Source: a virus
IMG/VR virus record: IMGVR_UViG_3300046727_000675
Span: 1-64,000 of that record
Strand: one strand, 5' to 3'
DNA: 64,000 bases
In this document: positions 7,623 to 15,730 of the stretch, in pieces
Layout of the letters: each line of letters starts with the position of its first letter
How positions within the stretch are numbered: the first letter of the stretch is position 1
The notes under the pieces: model-generated
The model's database searches: none
What the model saw: only the letters and a program-made list of their open reading frames with translations
Told to the model about the DNA's origin: nothing
Translations under genes and position numbers: made by a program

Positions 7623-7957
7623 CCCCTTGGCTCGTCATCTTCGCGATCGCGGCGGTCTGCGGCTTCGCCGGCTGGGTGTTTAGCCCGGCGCGTCCGGCGG
7701 CGGTGAGGATCCCGAAGCGCGATCCGAACGCCCCGTGCCCGGTGTGCGGCGACACGAACGGCCGGCTCCTGGCGGTGGCGGAGAAAACGAACGACGCGAA
7801 GTCGAAGGTGCTGCTGCAGCGGGAGTGCCAGTCTTGCGGTGCGCGGTCGTACGAGCTCCCGGTCGTGAGGGATCTCACGGTCGAGAAGGCCTGGCCGGCC
7901 CGCGCGGACTTCCGGAGCAGCCTGACGAACGTCACGCCGCTGCGGAGGAAGGCTTGA
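7619..7957 (+). CDS. Membrane-anchored zinc-ribbon protein, 112 residues
   Basis: GTG overlaps the LuxR-type stop. An N-terminal transmembrane helix (residues 4-22, WLVIFAIAAVCGFAGWVF) is followed by a classic zinc ribbon with CPVCG and CQSCG about 32 residues apart. The ribbon would lie in the cytoplasm or periplasm depending on topology. Its end carries a strong GGAGG at 7944-7948. No named family. Confidence 0.7.
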   Translation: MTPWLVIFAIAAVCGFAGWVFSPARPAAVRIPKRDPNAPCPVCGDTNGRLLAVAEKTNDAKSKVLLQRECQSCGARSYELPVVRDLTVEKAWPARADFRSSLTNVTPLRRKA

Positions 7958-8025
7958 CCTGGGTCGTCGTCTTAGGATTTTTGTTGAACTACGCTCTGCA
8001 AATCTCGCTCCACAGGAGAACGCTC

Positions 8026-8325
8026 ATGACAGTCAAGGACAATCTGGACGCGATCGTCGCGCAGCTGAAGCAGAAGCTCCAGGACGCGCAGGACGCGGCG
8101 AAGGCGAACGCGGACGCGGTCACCGCCGAGCTCGGCCGCGTCAACGACACGATCGCGGCGCTGAAGACGGCGCAGCAGGGCGGCTCGGTCTCCGACGCCG
8201 ACCTGCAGGCGGCGATCGACTCGCTCTCCCCGGTGGCGGACGGGCTGGGCGCGGTGGTGACGAACCTCGGCGCGACGACCGCGGCCGCGGCGGCGGAAGA
8301 CCCGGCTCCCACGCCGGGCGCCTAG
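8026..8325 (+). CDS. Coiled-coil protein, 99 residues
   Basis: A helical protein with repeated Ala/Lys/Asp heptads (LDAIVAQLKQKLQDAQDAAK), a second helix, and a Pro/Ala tail. Coiled-coil oligomerisation is predicted. ATG at 8026 has AGGAG at 8014-8018. An in-frame TTG at 7954, which overlaps the previous stop and has GGAGGAAGG just before it, would add a 24-residue hydrophobic leader with a possible membrane helix, so a membrane-anchored form is also possible. Small proteins of this type often precede portal genes. The role is unknown. Confidence 0.65.
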   Translation: MTVKDNLDAIVAQLKQKLQDAQDAAKANADAVTAELGRVNDTIAALKTAQQGGSVSDADLQAAIDSLSPVADGLGAVVTNLGATTAAAAAEDPAPTPGA

Positions 8326-8343
8326 ACAGACTTTCAACCGAGA

Positions 8344-8369
8344 GCGAGACGGCCTGTCACGCGTCTCGC
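8344..8369 (+). terminator. Intergenic hairpin before the portal block
   Basis: Perfect 8-bp stem (8344-8351 with 8362-8369) and a 10-nt loop, followed by a pyrimidine-rich stretch but no clean T-run. It could be a weak terminator, a processing site or an attenuator between the coiled-coil gene and the portal block. Confidence 0.4.
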
Positions 8370-8401
8370 CTCAATCTTCTCCTCATGAAAGGACTTGCGC
8401 G

Positions 8402-8581
8402 ATGAGCGGAAACGACGCGAGGCTGCTGCACTCGACCGGGGTGGACGACGCGAGCCAGTTCGAGAAGGCGCCGGAGACGGTCGAGGAGTTTCTGGAGAAG
8501 TACTCGGAGGACATTCCGAAGGAAGCTTTGGAGAAAGAGACAAAAACTAAATTGTCCGCCCAGCCCGCGGGGAAAGCGTAG
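8402..8581 (+). CDS. Hypothetical acidic protein, 59 residues
   Basis: ATG at 8402 with AAAGGA about 12 nt upstream. The product is acidic and helical (ASQFEKAPETVEEFLEKYSED), followed by a Lys-rich tail. No family recognised. It sits immediately before the portal gene, where phages often keep small head-assembly proteins. Confidence 0.55.
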   Translation: MSGNDARLLHSTGVDDASQFEKAPETVEEFLEKYSEDIPKEALEKETKTKLSAQPAGKA

Positions 8582-8593
8582 CGACCTAAAAAC

Positions 8594-10819
8594 TTGGCCA
8601 GCCCGAACAATTCGATTGTCATCCGCCCGCTGACGCAGCTGGCGTCGCTGTTCTCCGACAAGAAGCCGGCGTTCGAGGCCCCGGCGGGCTACATCGAGGG
8701 CGTCGACGCCGCGAAGTGGCCGTCGCCGCTGCAGCCCGTCGCGCCGATGGGCCCCGCCGGCACCGAGCCGAAGGCCTTCCAGTTCTACGAGGGGCAGAAC
8801 CTGCAGTGGACGCCGCGCTTCGACGCGGAGTACTCCGCCGCGGACCTCAAGGCGCTCGCCACCTACCCGCTCGTCCGCATCTGCATCGAGAACGTGAAGG
8901 ACGTGATCTGCGACATGCCGTGGCAGATCCGGCCGCGCCCGACGCCGGGCGAGTCGATCAAGGAGAACGCGAAGCGCGCGGCCGGCGACAAGGCGATCCT
9001 GAAGGCGACGCGCTTCCTCGAGCGCCCCGACGGCCAGCACACGTGGGACGAGTGGCTGCGCCCGTGGCTCGACGACCTCATCGTGATCGACGCGCCCACG
9101 GTCCTGGTGCGCCGCAACTTCGGCAAGGGCACGCGGCCCGGCGGCGACGGCGACCTCCGCGAGCTGCGCGTCCTGCGCGGCGACTCGATCTCCGTGTACA
9201 TCGACCAGAACGGCTGGAGCCCGAACCCGCCGTCGATCGCGTACGCCCAAAACTGGTGGGGCCTGCCGCTCGTGGACATGACGCGCGACCAGTGCCTGTA
9301 CCGCCCGCGGAACATCGCGCCGCGCAACACGGTGGCGTCGCAGCTCTACGGCTACTCCCCGGTCGAGCAGCTCGCGCCGGAGCTGCAGATCGGGATCGCC
9401 CGTCTCGCGTTCGTCCTCGCCTACTACAAGGACGGCTCGGTGCCGGGGGTCGTGCAGGTCGCGCCGAAGGGGACGACGCCGGAGCAGATCAAGGAGGCGG
9501 CGCAGTGGATCAACTCGGACATCGCGGGGAACCTCGCGAAGCGCCGGCAGTGGAACATCATCCAGGGCTTCCAGGAGGACGGGAAGGCCGAGCAGATCAT
9601 CATGACGAAGGAGCCGCTGCTCGCCGACCTCTACGACGAGAAGCACATCCGCGAGGTGGCGTTCGGCATCGGCGTCAGCCCGCAGCGGCTGATGAAGTCG
9701 ATGAACCGCGCGTCGGCGGAGCAGTCGGACGACGCGGCGGAGACCGAGGGCACGCGGCCGTACGTGCGGTCGGTGCGCGGCCTCATGAACCACGTGCTGC
9801 AGGTGGTGATGGGGCTCGAGGAGTACGAGTTCGTCATCGACCCGGTCAAAGAGCTGGACATGGCGAAGCAGGCCGAGGCGCTGACGGCGAAGGTCGGCAA
9901 GGCGCTGATGACGCCGAACGAGGGCCGCGAGGCGCTGGGCCTCGACCGCGACCCGACGCCCGAGGCCGACAAGCTCGGCGTGATCACAGGCACGGGCTTC
10001 GTGACGCTCGAGCAGACGGCGCAGGCGGCGAACACCGCGGCGCAGGCCGCAGTTCAACCGGGAGGGAAAGATGGCGGTGATAACGCGCCGGTGGGTAAGC
10101 CGGGAGGAGCTGGAAAGGGAGCGGACGCGGGAAAGTCCGCGCGCTCGAAACCTAATGGACATGATCCAGCGGAGGATCATCGCGTACCGCGACCAGTTAA
10201 CTCGCTCGGGTTCGCCGCGGGAGCCGCGCCCGTAGCGCCTCCGGCGGTCGGCAAGTACTCCGAGGACGAGGCGCGCGACGAGCAGGGGCGGTGGACAGAG
10301 GGCGGAGAATCTTCGGCTGATGAGAAGGAGAAGTTGAGTAAAGCATTATGGAGCTGGCAGTCGGGCAGCGATGATGAAGGGGCAAAGGCCGAGCATTACA
10401 TCCAATCGGGCGAGCCGGAAGGCAGCGAGATCGTGAAGGGCATCCGGAACGAGACCTTCGGCGTGACGGCCTGGCGCGGCATGTTCGTTGAGAACGACGA
10501 CGCGATCCTTAAGCTGAAGACGGGGGACACGCTGCAGCTGATGCCGAGCTCGTTCAGCGATGACCGTAAAGTAGCCGCAAAGTTTTCAACGGGTGAGACG
10601 CTCGGGATGGAGGGCGAAAAGGGCTGGGGTGGGGTCATATTGCGCGTTAACAAGACCGCTGATGGGGCCGAGCCGCACGGCATCATGGTCGGCGACCGCG
10701 GTCATCCGGCTTGGCGGCAAGAAAATGAGATCATCACCGGCGGTCAGTTCACCGTGACGCGCGTCAACAAGTCGAAGAAGGCTACAACGCTTTTTATCTC
10801 GCAGAAGGGGATATTCTGA
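8594..10819 (+). CDS. Portal protein fused to an ADP-ribosyltransferase-like domain
   Basis: Residues 1 to about 500 are a portal protein, the 12-fold DNA gate at one head vertex. The fold is suggested by PLVRICIENVKD, the crown-like KELDMAKQAEALTAKVG and the NEGREALGLDRDP segment typical of HK97-like portals. After a Gly/Lys-rich linker comes the KYSEDEARDEQGRW module (residues 554-567). A C-terminal domain follows with a WRG arginine (R628), an SFS motif (653-655) and an ExE pair (E710, E712). That order is the R-S-E signature of arginine-specific ADP-ribosyltransferases. The start is TTG 8594 with only a weak upstream GGGGAA, so it is less certain. The enzymatic activity is inferred from motifs. 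The fusion would place the enzyme on the virion portal, for possible delivery at infection. Confidence 0.85.
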   Translation: MASPNNSIVIRPLTQLASLFSDKKPAFEAPAGYIEGVDAAKWPSPLQPVAPMGPAGTEPKAFQFYEGQNLQWTPRFDAEYSAADLKALATYPLVRICIENVKDVICDMPWQIRPRPTPGESIKENAKRAAGDKAILKATRFLERPDGQHTWDEWLRPWLDDLIVIDAPTVLVRRNFGKGTRPGGDGDLRELRVLRGDSISVYIDQNGWSPNPPSIAYAQNWWGLPLVDMTRDQCLYRPRNIAPRNTVASQLYGYSPVEQLAPELQIGIARLAFVLAYYKDGSVPGVVQVAPKGTTPEQIKEAAQWINSDIAGNLAKRRQWNIIQGFQEDGKAEQIIMTKEPLLADLYDEKHIREVAFGIGVSPQRLMKSMNRASAEQSDDAAETEGTRPYVRSVRGLMNHVLQVVMGLEEYEFVIDPVKELDMAKQAEALTAKVGKALMTPNEGREALGLDRDPTPEADKLGVITGTGFVTLEQTAQAANTAAQAAVQPGGKDGGDNAPVGKPGGAGKGADAGKSARSKPNGHDPAEDHRVPRPVNSLGFAAGAAPVAPPAVGKYSEDEARDEQGRWTEGGESSADEKEKLSKALWSWQSGSDDEGAKAEHYIQSGEPEGSEIVKGIRNETFGVTAWRGMFVENDDAILKLKTGDTLQLMPSSFSDDRKVAAKFSTGETLGMEGEKGWGGVILRVNKTADGAEPHGIMVGDRGHPAWRQENEIITGGQFTVTRVNKSKKATTLFISQKGIF
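10253..10294 (+). repeat. KYS-GRW module, copy 1 (portal)
   Basis: Encodes KYSEDEARDEQGRW at the junction between the portal body and the ADP-ribosyltransferase-like cassette. Its 42 bases match copy 2 at 40 positions, so the two are near-identical direct repeats about 650 bp apart. Confidence 0.85.
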
Positions 10820-10821
10820 CC

Positions 10822-13740
10822 GTGCAGATTGTCGAGTACAACTCGGAGCTGTTGACGGTGCCATTCGACCCGCAGCGGATGACGCGCGGGAAGACGGAGA
10901 AGCTCGCCAAGTACTCGGAGGACGAGGCGCGCGACGAGCAGGGACGGTGGAGCTCTTCCGGCGGCTCCGGCGAGAACCGCCAGTTTCTCGACATCGTCGC
11001 CGAAGACCACGGGGCGAAGGTTGACTCGAGCGGCGTGACGGGCTCATTCGAACTGAAGCGCGACGAGACGTTCTACCGCGCGGAGGCCAATCCCGATCGC
11101 GCGCGGCGCTCTGGGTTGAAGGCGAGCCTGCCGCCGGAGGTAGCGGAGGGCGCCGACAAGGAAGATCACAAGGCCCTGACCGGCGTGTACCTCACCGATA
11201 AGGAGACGGCGACCGCGTACTTGAACGGACGCCTCGATGGCAAGGGCGAGGTGATCGCGGTCCATCTTCCGGAGGGGACGAGAATCTACCAGGACCCCGT
11301 GGACGACGAGGCGATCTTCGTGCGGGAGAGCCTTCCATCGCACGCGGTCGAGGGCGGCAGGCAGATGAGGGTATTCAAGCTCTCCCACGGCGACGCGCGG
11401 ACGATCATCCACCCGGGGCGCCTAGCGCCGACGTCGATCCTGGCGAAGCACCGGCTCGAGAAGATCCTGGCCAACGCCTTCGGCAAGATGCGCCGGAAGA
11501 CGGTGCGCGCGCTGCGGCGCGAGGCGGGGATCGCGGCGAAGGCGCTGCTCTCCAAGCAGCGCAAGTTTGACTCCGTGCAGTTCAATCTCGACGAGGCGGA
11601 CGCAAAGAAGGTCCTCGCGATCGCGGTCGACGAGCAGGACTGGGACCCGAAGGGACGCGACCTCGAGCCGCACGCCACGGTGCTGTTCGGCTTTGACGGC
11701 GCGACGTTCGACCAGGTCGAGGCGCTCACGCGCGGCACGGGTGACTGCCCCGCGGAGCTCGGCGAGCTGTTCTGCTTCCCGGCCGGAGACCACGGGTCGC
11801 CGCTGGTGATCCGGTTGAAGTCGCCGGAGCTGGTCGCGCTGCACGACAGGCTGTCCGCGCTGCCGCACACGGACACGCACGATGAATACATCCCGCACGT
11901 CTGCGTCGGCTATCTTAAGCCCGAGGCGGCGGAGAAGTATGTCGGTAAAGACTATGCGGGCCAGGGTGAGACGATCGTCCTCAAGGATCTGATCTTCTCG
12001 CTGCGCGACAAGACGCGCTTGTCGTTGGAGAAGGCGCTCGAGTATCTGAAGTATAGTGAAGATCAAGCAAGAGATGAGAATGGAAGATTTGCGTCTGAAG
12101 AAGACTCTGAGGGACGCGCAAAAACAATTTTGTACCATGGAACTACCGAAGAGGTAGCAAAAAAGATTTTTGATGAAGGATTAGACGCTTCAAGAGCTCC
12201 TGGGGGAACCTTTGCCACTGATTCCAAGCTTAGCGCGTTGGGGTACGCGAAGGGAGGAGCAAAATTTGAAGCTATTGAACGGGGAATGTCGAAGGAAGAT
12301 CGTAACAATCAATTAATCGGATTGGTGATCATAAAAGACCCCGAAAAAGCGGGGTTCAAGTATCTTCAAGGAGCCCCGGGATATTATTCTTCTACTAGCA
12401 ATGTTTCTCCTAACTTTGTAGATCGTGTTGAATTTTATAGATATGGAGATATATCGTCTTCAAATCCAAAACCAGCAAAAATTATTTCTAAAAATGCGTC
12501 AAAAAATAGTGTGGAAATTTACGTTCCAATTTTACTGAAAGAAAGTAAGACTGAGAAATTTACGAAGGCACTCGACGACGCGACGCAGCAGATCCTCGAC
12601 TCGCTCGCCGCGGAGTGGGAGGCGCTGGCGAAGGCCGCCGTCCTGCCGCTGACCGACGCGTCGACCGCGGGCGCCGACGCCGGCGCGCTGCAGCTCGACA
12701 TCACCGGCGACGACATGCTCGGCCGGGTCAACACCGTGGCCCGGGAGTGGGCCGCGGACCGCGCCGCGGAGCTGGTCGGCATGCGGTTCACGGATGACGG
12801 CGACCTGGTTCCGAACCCCGACGCGCGCTGGGCGATCTCCGATACGACGCGGGAGAGGTTGCGCGACGCGATCGCGCGGGTCTTCGCGGAGGAGCAGCCG
12901 ACGCTGAAGGACATCGAGGACGCGATCGCGGACGCGGGGATCTTCGACGACAACCGCGCGACGATGATCGCCCGGACCGAGGTCAGCCGGGCGCAGGCGC
13001 AGGGGAACCTCGACGCCTGGAAGACGAGCGGGATGGTCGAAGAGGTCAACTGGGTCCTGTCCGACGATCACGATGACGATGATATCTGCAATGAGAACGA
13101 AGAGGAGAGCCCGTACGCGCTGGGCGAGGTGCCGGAGTTCCCGGCGCACCCCAACTGCATGTGCGGGCTGACGCTCGGCCGGCTGAAGGGCGAGCCGGAG
13201 GACGCGGAGAAGGTGCTGAAATACTCGGATGACGAGGATCGCGACGAAAATGGACGTTGGACCGGTGGTGCCACGCACGGAACGTCGGTGTCCGCGGCGA
13301 AGAAGATCATGAAGGAAGGAATTAAATCAGGAAAAGTTTTAGGAAATGGGCAGCTCGGCTCTGCCTATGTCTCGCGCGACCCCGTGGTGGCGTTGTCGTT
13401 CGCGAAAGAAGCTGGGATGAACGAGTACACGCGGCTTTATCCTAACGCGCGCGTCGCTGAGCTTGACAGCAAAGCGAAGGCCGCTCTCGTGGTTCTCAAG
13501 CCTGGCGTAGAAAATAATTGGACACAGGAGCCCGATCGCCAGATTTTTAGGACCGAGAAGACGATTCCGGCTTCTAAGATTGATCGTGTGGAGATTTATT
13601 CGGTGAAGTCGATCAAGGATAGCATTGGCACGGGAAGTCTTCCGACCCCGGAAAAAATTATTCGCAAGGACGCTTCATCATCTGAGGAAGACACATTTTA
13701 CATCGCGGCAATCTTTGAAGAGAATGCGGAGGAGAGCTAG
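10822..13740 (+). CDS. MuF-type minor head protein with three ADP-ribosyltransferase-like domains and a 2H phosphoesterase domain
   Basis: A 972-residue polyprotein-like minor capsid protein. In order: KYS-GRW module (30-43); ART-like region (about 80-190: FYRAE, GVYLTD, EAIFVRE); 2H phosphoesterase region (about 245-400) with HAT at 284-286 and HVC at 359-361; KYS-GRF module (410-423); ART-like region (about 435-575) with YHGT at 438-441; MuF/head-morphogenesis domain (about 580-785), with MIARTEVSRAQ near 715-725 and HPNCMC near 776-781; KYS-GRW module (800-813); ART-like region (about 817-965) with HGT at 819-821. The second and third ART-like regions share internal motifs and a similar tail, so they are paralogous. 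Their DNA, especially 12050-12560, is much more AT-rich than the neighbours, which suggests acquisition. GTG 10822 follows the portal stop by two bases. MuF assignment is firm; the catalytic roles are inferred. Confidence 0.85.
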   Translation: MQIVEYNSELLTVPFDPQRMTRGKTEKLAKYSEDEARDEQGRWSSSGGSGENRQFLDIVAEDHGAKVDSSGVTGSFELKRDETFYRAEANPDRARRSGLKASLPPEVAEGADKEDHKALTGVYLTDKETATAYLNGRLDGKGEVIAVHLPEGTRIYQDPVDDEAIFVRESLPSHAVEGGRQMRVFKLSHGDARTIIHPGRLAPTSILAKHRLEKILANAFGKMRRKTVRALRREAGIAAKALLSKQRKFDSVQFNLDEADAKKVLAIAVDEQDWDPKGRDLEPHATVLFGFDGATFDQVEALTRGTGDCPAELGELFCFPAGDHGSPLVIRLKSPELVALHDRLSALPHTDTHDEYIPHVCVGYLKPEAAEKYVGKDYAGQGETIVLKDLIFSLRDKTRLSLEKALEYLKYSEDQARDENGRFASEEDSEGRAKTILYHGTTEEVAKKIFDEGLDASRAPGGTFATDSKLSALGYAKGGAKFEAIERGMSKEDRNNQLIGLVIIKDPEKAGFKYLQGAPGYYSSTSNVSPNFVDRVEFYRYGDISSSNPKPAKIISKNASKNSVEIYVPILLKESKTEKFTKALDDATQQILDSLAAEWEALAKAAVLPLTDASTAGADAGALQLDITGDDMLGRVNTVAREWAADRAAELVGMRFTDDGDLVPNPDARWAISDTTRERLRDAIARVFAEEQPTLKDIEDAIADAGIFDDNRATMIARTEVSRAQAQGNLDAWKTSGMVEEVNWVLSDDHDDDDICNENEEESPYALGEVPEFPAHPNCMCGLTLGRLKGEPEDAEKVLKYSDDEDRDENGRWTGGATHGTSVSAAKKIMKEGIKSGKVLGNGQLGSAYVSRDPVVALSFAKEAGMNEYTRLYPNARVAELDSKAKAALVVLKPGVENNWTQEPDRQIFRTEKTIPASKIDRVEIYSVKSIKDSIGTGSLPTPEKIIRKDASSSEEDTFYIAAIFEENAEES
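10909..10950 (+). repeat. KYS-GRW module, copy 2
   Basis: Encodes KYSEDEARDEQGRW near the start of the MuF protein, just before its first ART-like region. The DNA differs from copy 1 at only two positions. Confidence 0.85.
12049..12090 (+). repeat. KYS-GRF module, copy 3
   Basis: Encodes KYSEDQARDENGRF and marks the left edge of an AT-rich ART-like cassette. The DNA begins AAGTATAGTGA, shared with copy 5. Confidence 0.85.
13219..13260 (+). repeat. KYS-GRW module, copy 4
   Basis: Encodes KYSDDEDRDENGRW after the MuF core and before the last ART-like cassette. It shares the ATGGACGTTGGACC end with copy 5. Confidence 0.85.
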
Positions 13741-13741
13741 C

Positions 13742-15703
13742 ATGCCATACTCGACCGTAGATCAGGTTCCGTCCTACGTGCCGGCGGGAAAGCGCGCGCA
13801 GTGGATGGCCGTCTGGAACTCGGCGCGCAAGGCCGCGCTGAAGGACGGGATGCCGGACAAGGACGCGGAGGCGAAGGCGTTCCGCGAGGCCAACGGCGTC
13901 GCCGGGCCCGGGTCGGAGAAGATCACGAAGTATAGTGACGACCAAGAACGCGATGATCATGGACGTTGGACCGAGGCAGCTTCAACCAAGAAAGATCATC
14001 GTGATGCTATGAAGTGGCACGACGCGAAAGCGGCGGAGGAAGAAGCTGCAGGACATCCGGTGACGGCAGATTACCACCGTGAAGCTGCAGGAAAACATCA
14101 ATATGCGGTCAGCATGGCAGGGAAAAATGGTCCTGGTGTTGACCCGGATCATTCAAAATCAGCAAATCGATCTTCAAAAGAAGCTAACCGGGCTTCTCAG
14201 TACGCGGCAAGACAAGATAAAGAAAAATCATCAGGAGGTGAAATGAAGAAGACCGAGGTGCCGGACAACGAGAAGCAGAGCCAGGTCGGGGTCGGCTACG
14301 AGAACCCGAGCTCCCGGCCGGGCGCGACGTGCGCCGGCTGCGTCCACTTCATCTCGCCCGACCGCTGCGAGCACGTGCAGGGCCCGATCGCCGCGGCGGC
14401 GTGGTGCCTGAAATTCATCAAGTGCGCTGAGGAGGAAAAGACCGTGACGACGACGCTCAAGAAGTTCATCCCGTTCGCGAAGGTGGACAACTCGATCGAC
14501 CCCGCGACCAAGCTGCCGCGCCGCGAGGTGTGGGGCATCGTCACCGCCGAGGTCCCCGACAAGGAGGACGAGGTCTGCGACTACGCGAAGTCAAAGCCGT
14601 TCTACCAGGCGGTGATCGACGAGATGTCCAAGGCCACGGACGGCAGGAACATGTTCCCGCTGCGCGAGATGCACGGGCTCTCCGCCGCGGGCAAGTGCAT
14701 TGGCTTCGAGTTCCGCGACGCCGACCGCGAGATCTTCATGGGCTTCAAGGTCGTCGACGACCAGGCCTGGAAGAAGGTCGACGAGGGCGTGTACACGGGC
14801 TTCAGCCAGGGCGGGTCGCTCGTCGGCGCGCTGGCGCCGGACCCGGTCTTCGAGGGCTGCATGCGCTACACGGCGAACCCGAGCGAGGTGTCGCTGGTCG
14901 ACAACCCGTGCCTCGCGGCCGCGCACTTCGCGTACGTGAAGGCGGACGGCTCGGTCGAGCTGCGTAAGTTCAAGCGGACGGAGGTCGCGCCGACGTCTAC
15001 GCGGCTCGAGAAGCTGGAAAAAGAAGTTGCGGATCTTCGTAAGGCGACGGGCACGGCCCCGCTCACGAAGACGGTCGACGGCGAGGCGCTCGCCGCGGAC
15101 GCGTTCGCGATCGCCGGCGACGCGAAGAAAGTTTCCACGTGGCGGCTGCCGCTCAGGTTCGCGACGAAGCAGAAGTCGGCGGCCTACGTGGCGCGCGCCG
15201 CGCTGCTCGTCAAGTTCAGCCCGAGGCTGTTCACGGACGCGGAGGCGAAGCAGGCCCTGAAGGCGATCGCGACGGCCGCGGACTGGGCGGGGGTGGACCC
15301 GCTGGCCGTCGTCCTCGAGTTCATCAAGGTGGGCGACCTCCTGCGCGGCGGGCTGCGCAAGCGCGTCAACAAGCTGGCGAAGACCCGGGACCCGGGCCAC
15401 CGGCTGAGCTTCGTGGACGCGGACCTCGGGAAGATGTCGATCGTCGCGCAGCGCCCGGCGAACGCGCAGGCGGACCTGGAGAAGGGCATGTACGAGGTCG
15501 GGCAGCTCGCCTGCCTCGTGCAGCAGCTCTCGTACCTCGTCTACGCCGCGGTGTACGAGCGCGAGCAGGAGCAGGACGGGTCGCTTCTCCCGCAGGACCT
15601 GACGGAGAACGTCGACGCGCTGCTCGACACGCTCGTCGCGATGCTCGCCGAGGAGGCGGGCGAGCTCAGCGAGGAGCTGAACTCGCGGGCCCACGGCGCC
15701 TAG
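13742..15703 (+). CDS. Prohead protease (XkdF-like) with ChaB-like N-terminus and KYS-GRW insert
   Basis: Maturation protease of the head. ATG 13742 has GGAGGAG a few bases upstream. Residues 1-58 resemble the ChaB-like segment found in phage head proteins (MPYSTVDQVPSYVP, then AFREANGVAGPG). A KYSDDQERDDHGRW module (63-76) and a helical, more AT-rich insert follow. Residues about 195-230 contain four Cys in a HiPIP-like order (CAGC, C, C). The XkdF-like protease region follows (about 245-410), with LREMHG and GVYTGFSQGG. A C-terminal helical domain completes the protein. A second in-frame ATG at 14243 with a perfect ribosome site may give a shorter protease lacking the first 167 residues. 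Protease family from known phage synteny and motifs. Confidence 0.8.
   Translation: MPYSTVDQVPSYVPAGKRAQWMAVWNSARKAALKDGMPDKDAEAKAFREANGVAGPGSEKITKYSDDQERDDHGRWTEAASTKKDHRDAMKWHDAKAAEEEAAGHPVTADYHREAAGKHQYAVSMAGKNGPGVDPDHSKSANRSSKEANRASQYAARQDKEKSSGGEMKKTEVPDNEKQSQVGVGYENPSSRPGATCAGCVHFISPDRCEHVQGPIAAAAWCLKFIKCAEEEKTVTTTLKKFIPFAKVDNSIDPATKLPRREVWGIVTAEVPDKEDEVCDYAKSKPFYQAVIDEMSKATDGRNMFPLREMHGLSAAGKCIGFEFRDADREIFMGFKVVDDQAWKKVDEGVYTGFSQGGSLVGALAPDPVFEGCMRYTANPSEVSLVDNPCLAAAHFAYVKADGSVELRKFKRTEVAPTSTRLEKLEKEVADLRKATGTAPLTKTVDGEALAADAFAIAGDAKKVSTWRLPLRFATKQKSAAYVARAALLVKFSPRLFTDAEAKQALKAIATAADWAGVDPLAVVLEFIKVGDLLRGGLRKRVNKLAKTRDPGHRLSFVDADLGKMSIVAQRPANAQADLEKGMYEVGQLACLVQQLSYLVYAAVYEREQEQDGSLLPQDLTENVDALLDTLVAMLAEEAGELSEELNSRAHGA
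13928..13969 (+). repeat. KYS-GRW module, copy 5 (protease)
   Basis: Encodes KYSDDQERDDHGRW between the ChaB-like region and the protease. The DNA shares its start with copy 3 and its end with copy 4, so it looks like a product of recombination among copies. Confidence 0.85.
14233..14245 (+). promoter_or_regulatory. Internal ribosome site and in-frame start within the protease gene
   Basis: AGGAGGT at 14233-14239 precedes ATG 14243 by the right spacing, in frame with the protease and exactly at the end of the AT-rich insert. It is among the strongest Shine-Dalgarno sequences in the window. It would yield a 486-residue protein with the Cys cluster and protease but without the ChaB-like and KYS-GRW parts. 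Confidence 0.6.
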
Positions 15704-15730
15704 GATTTTTCACGCAGTCGGAAGGATTCA

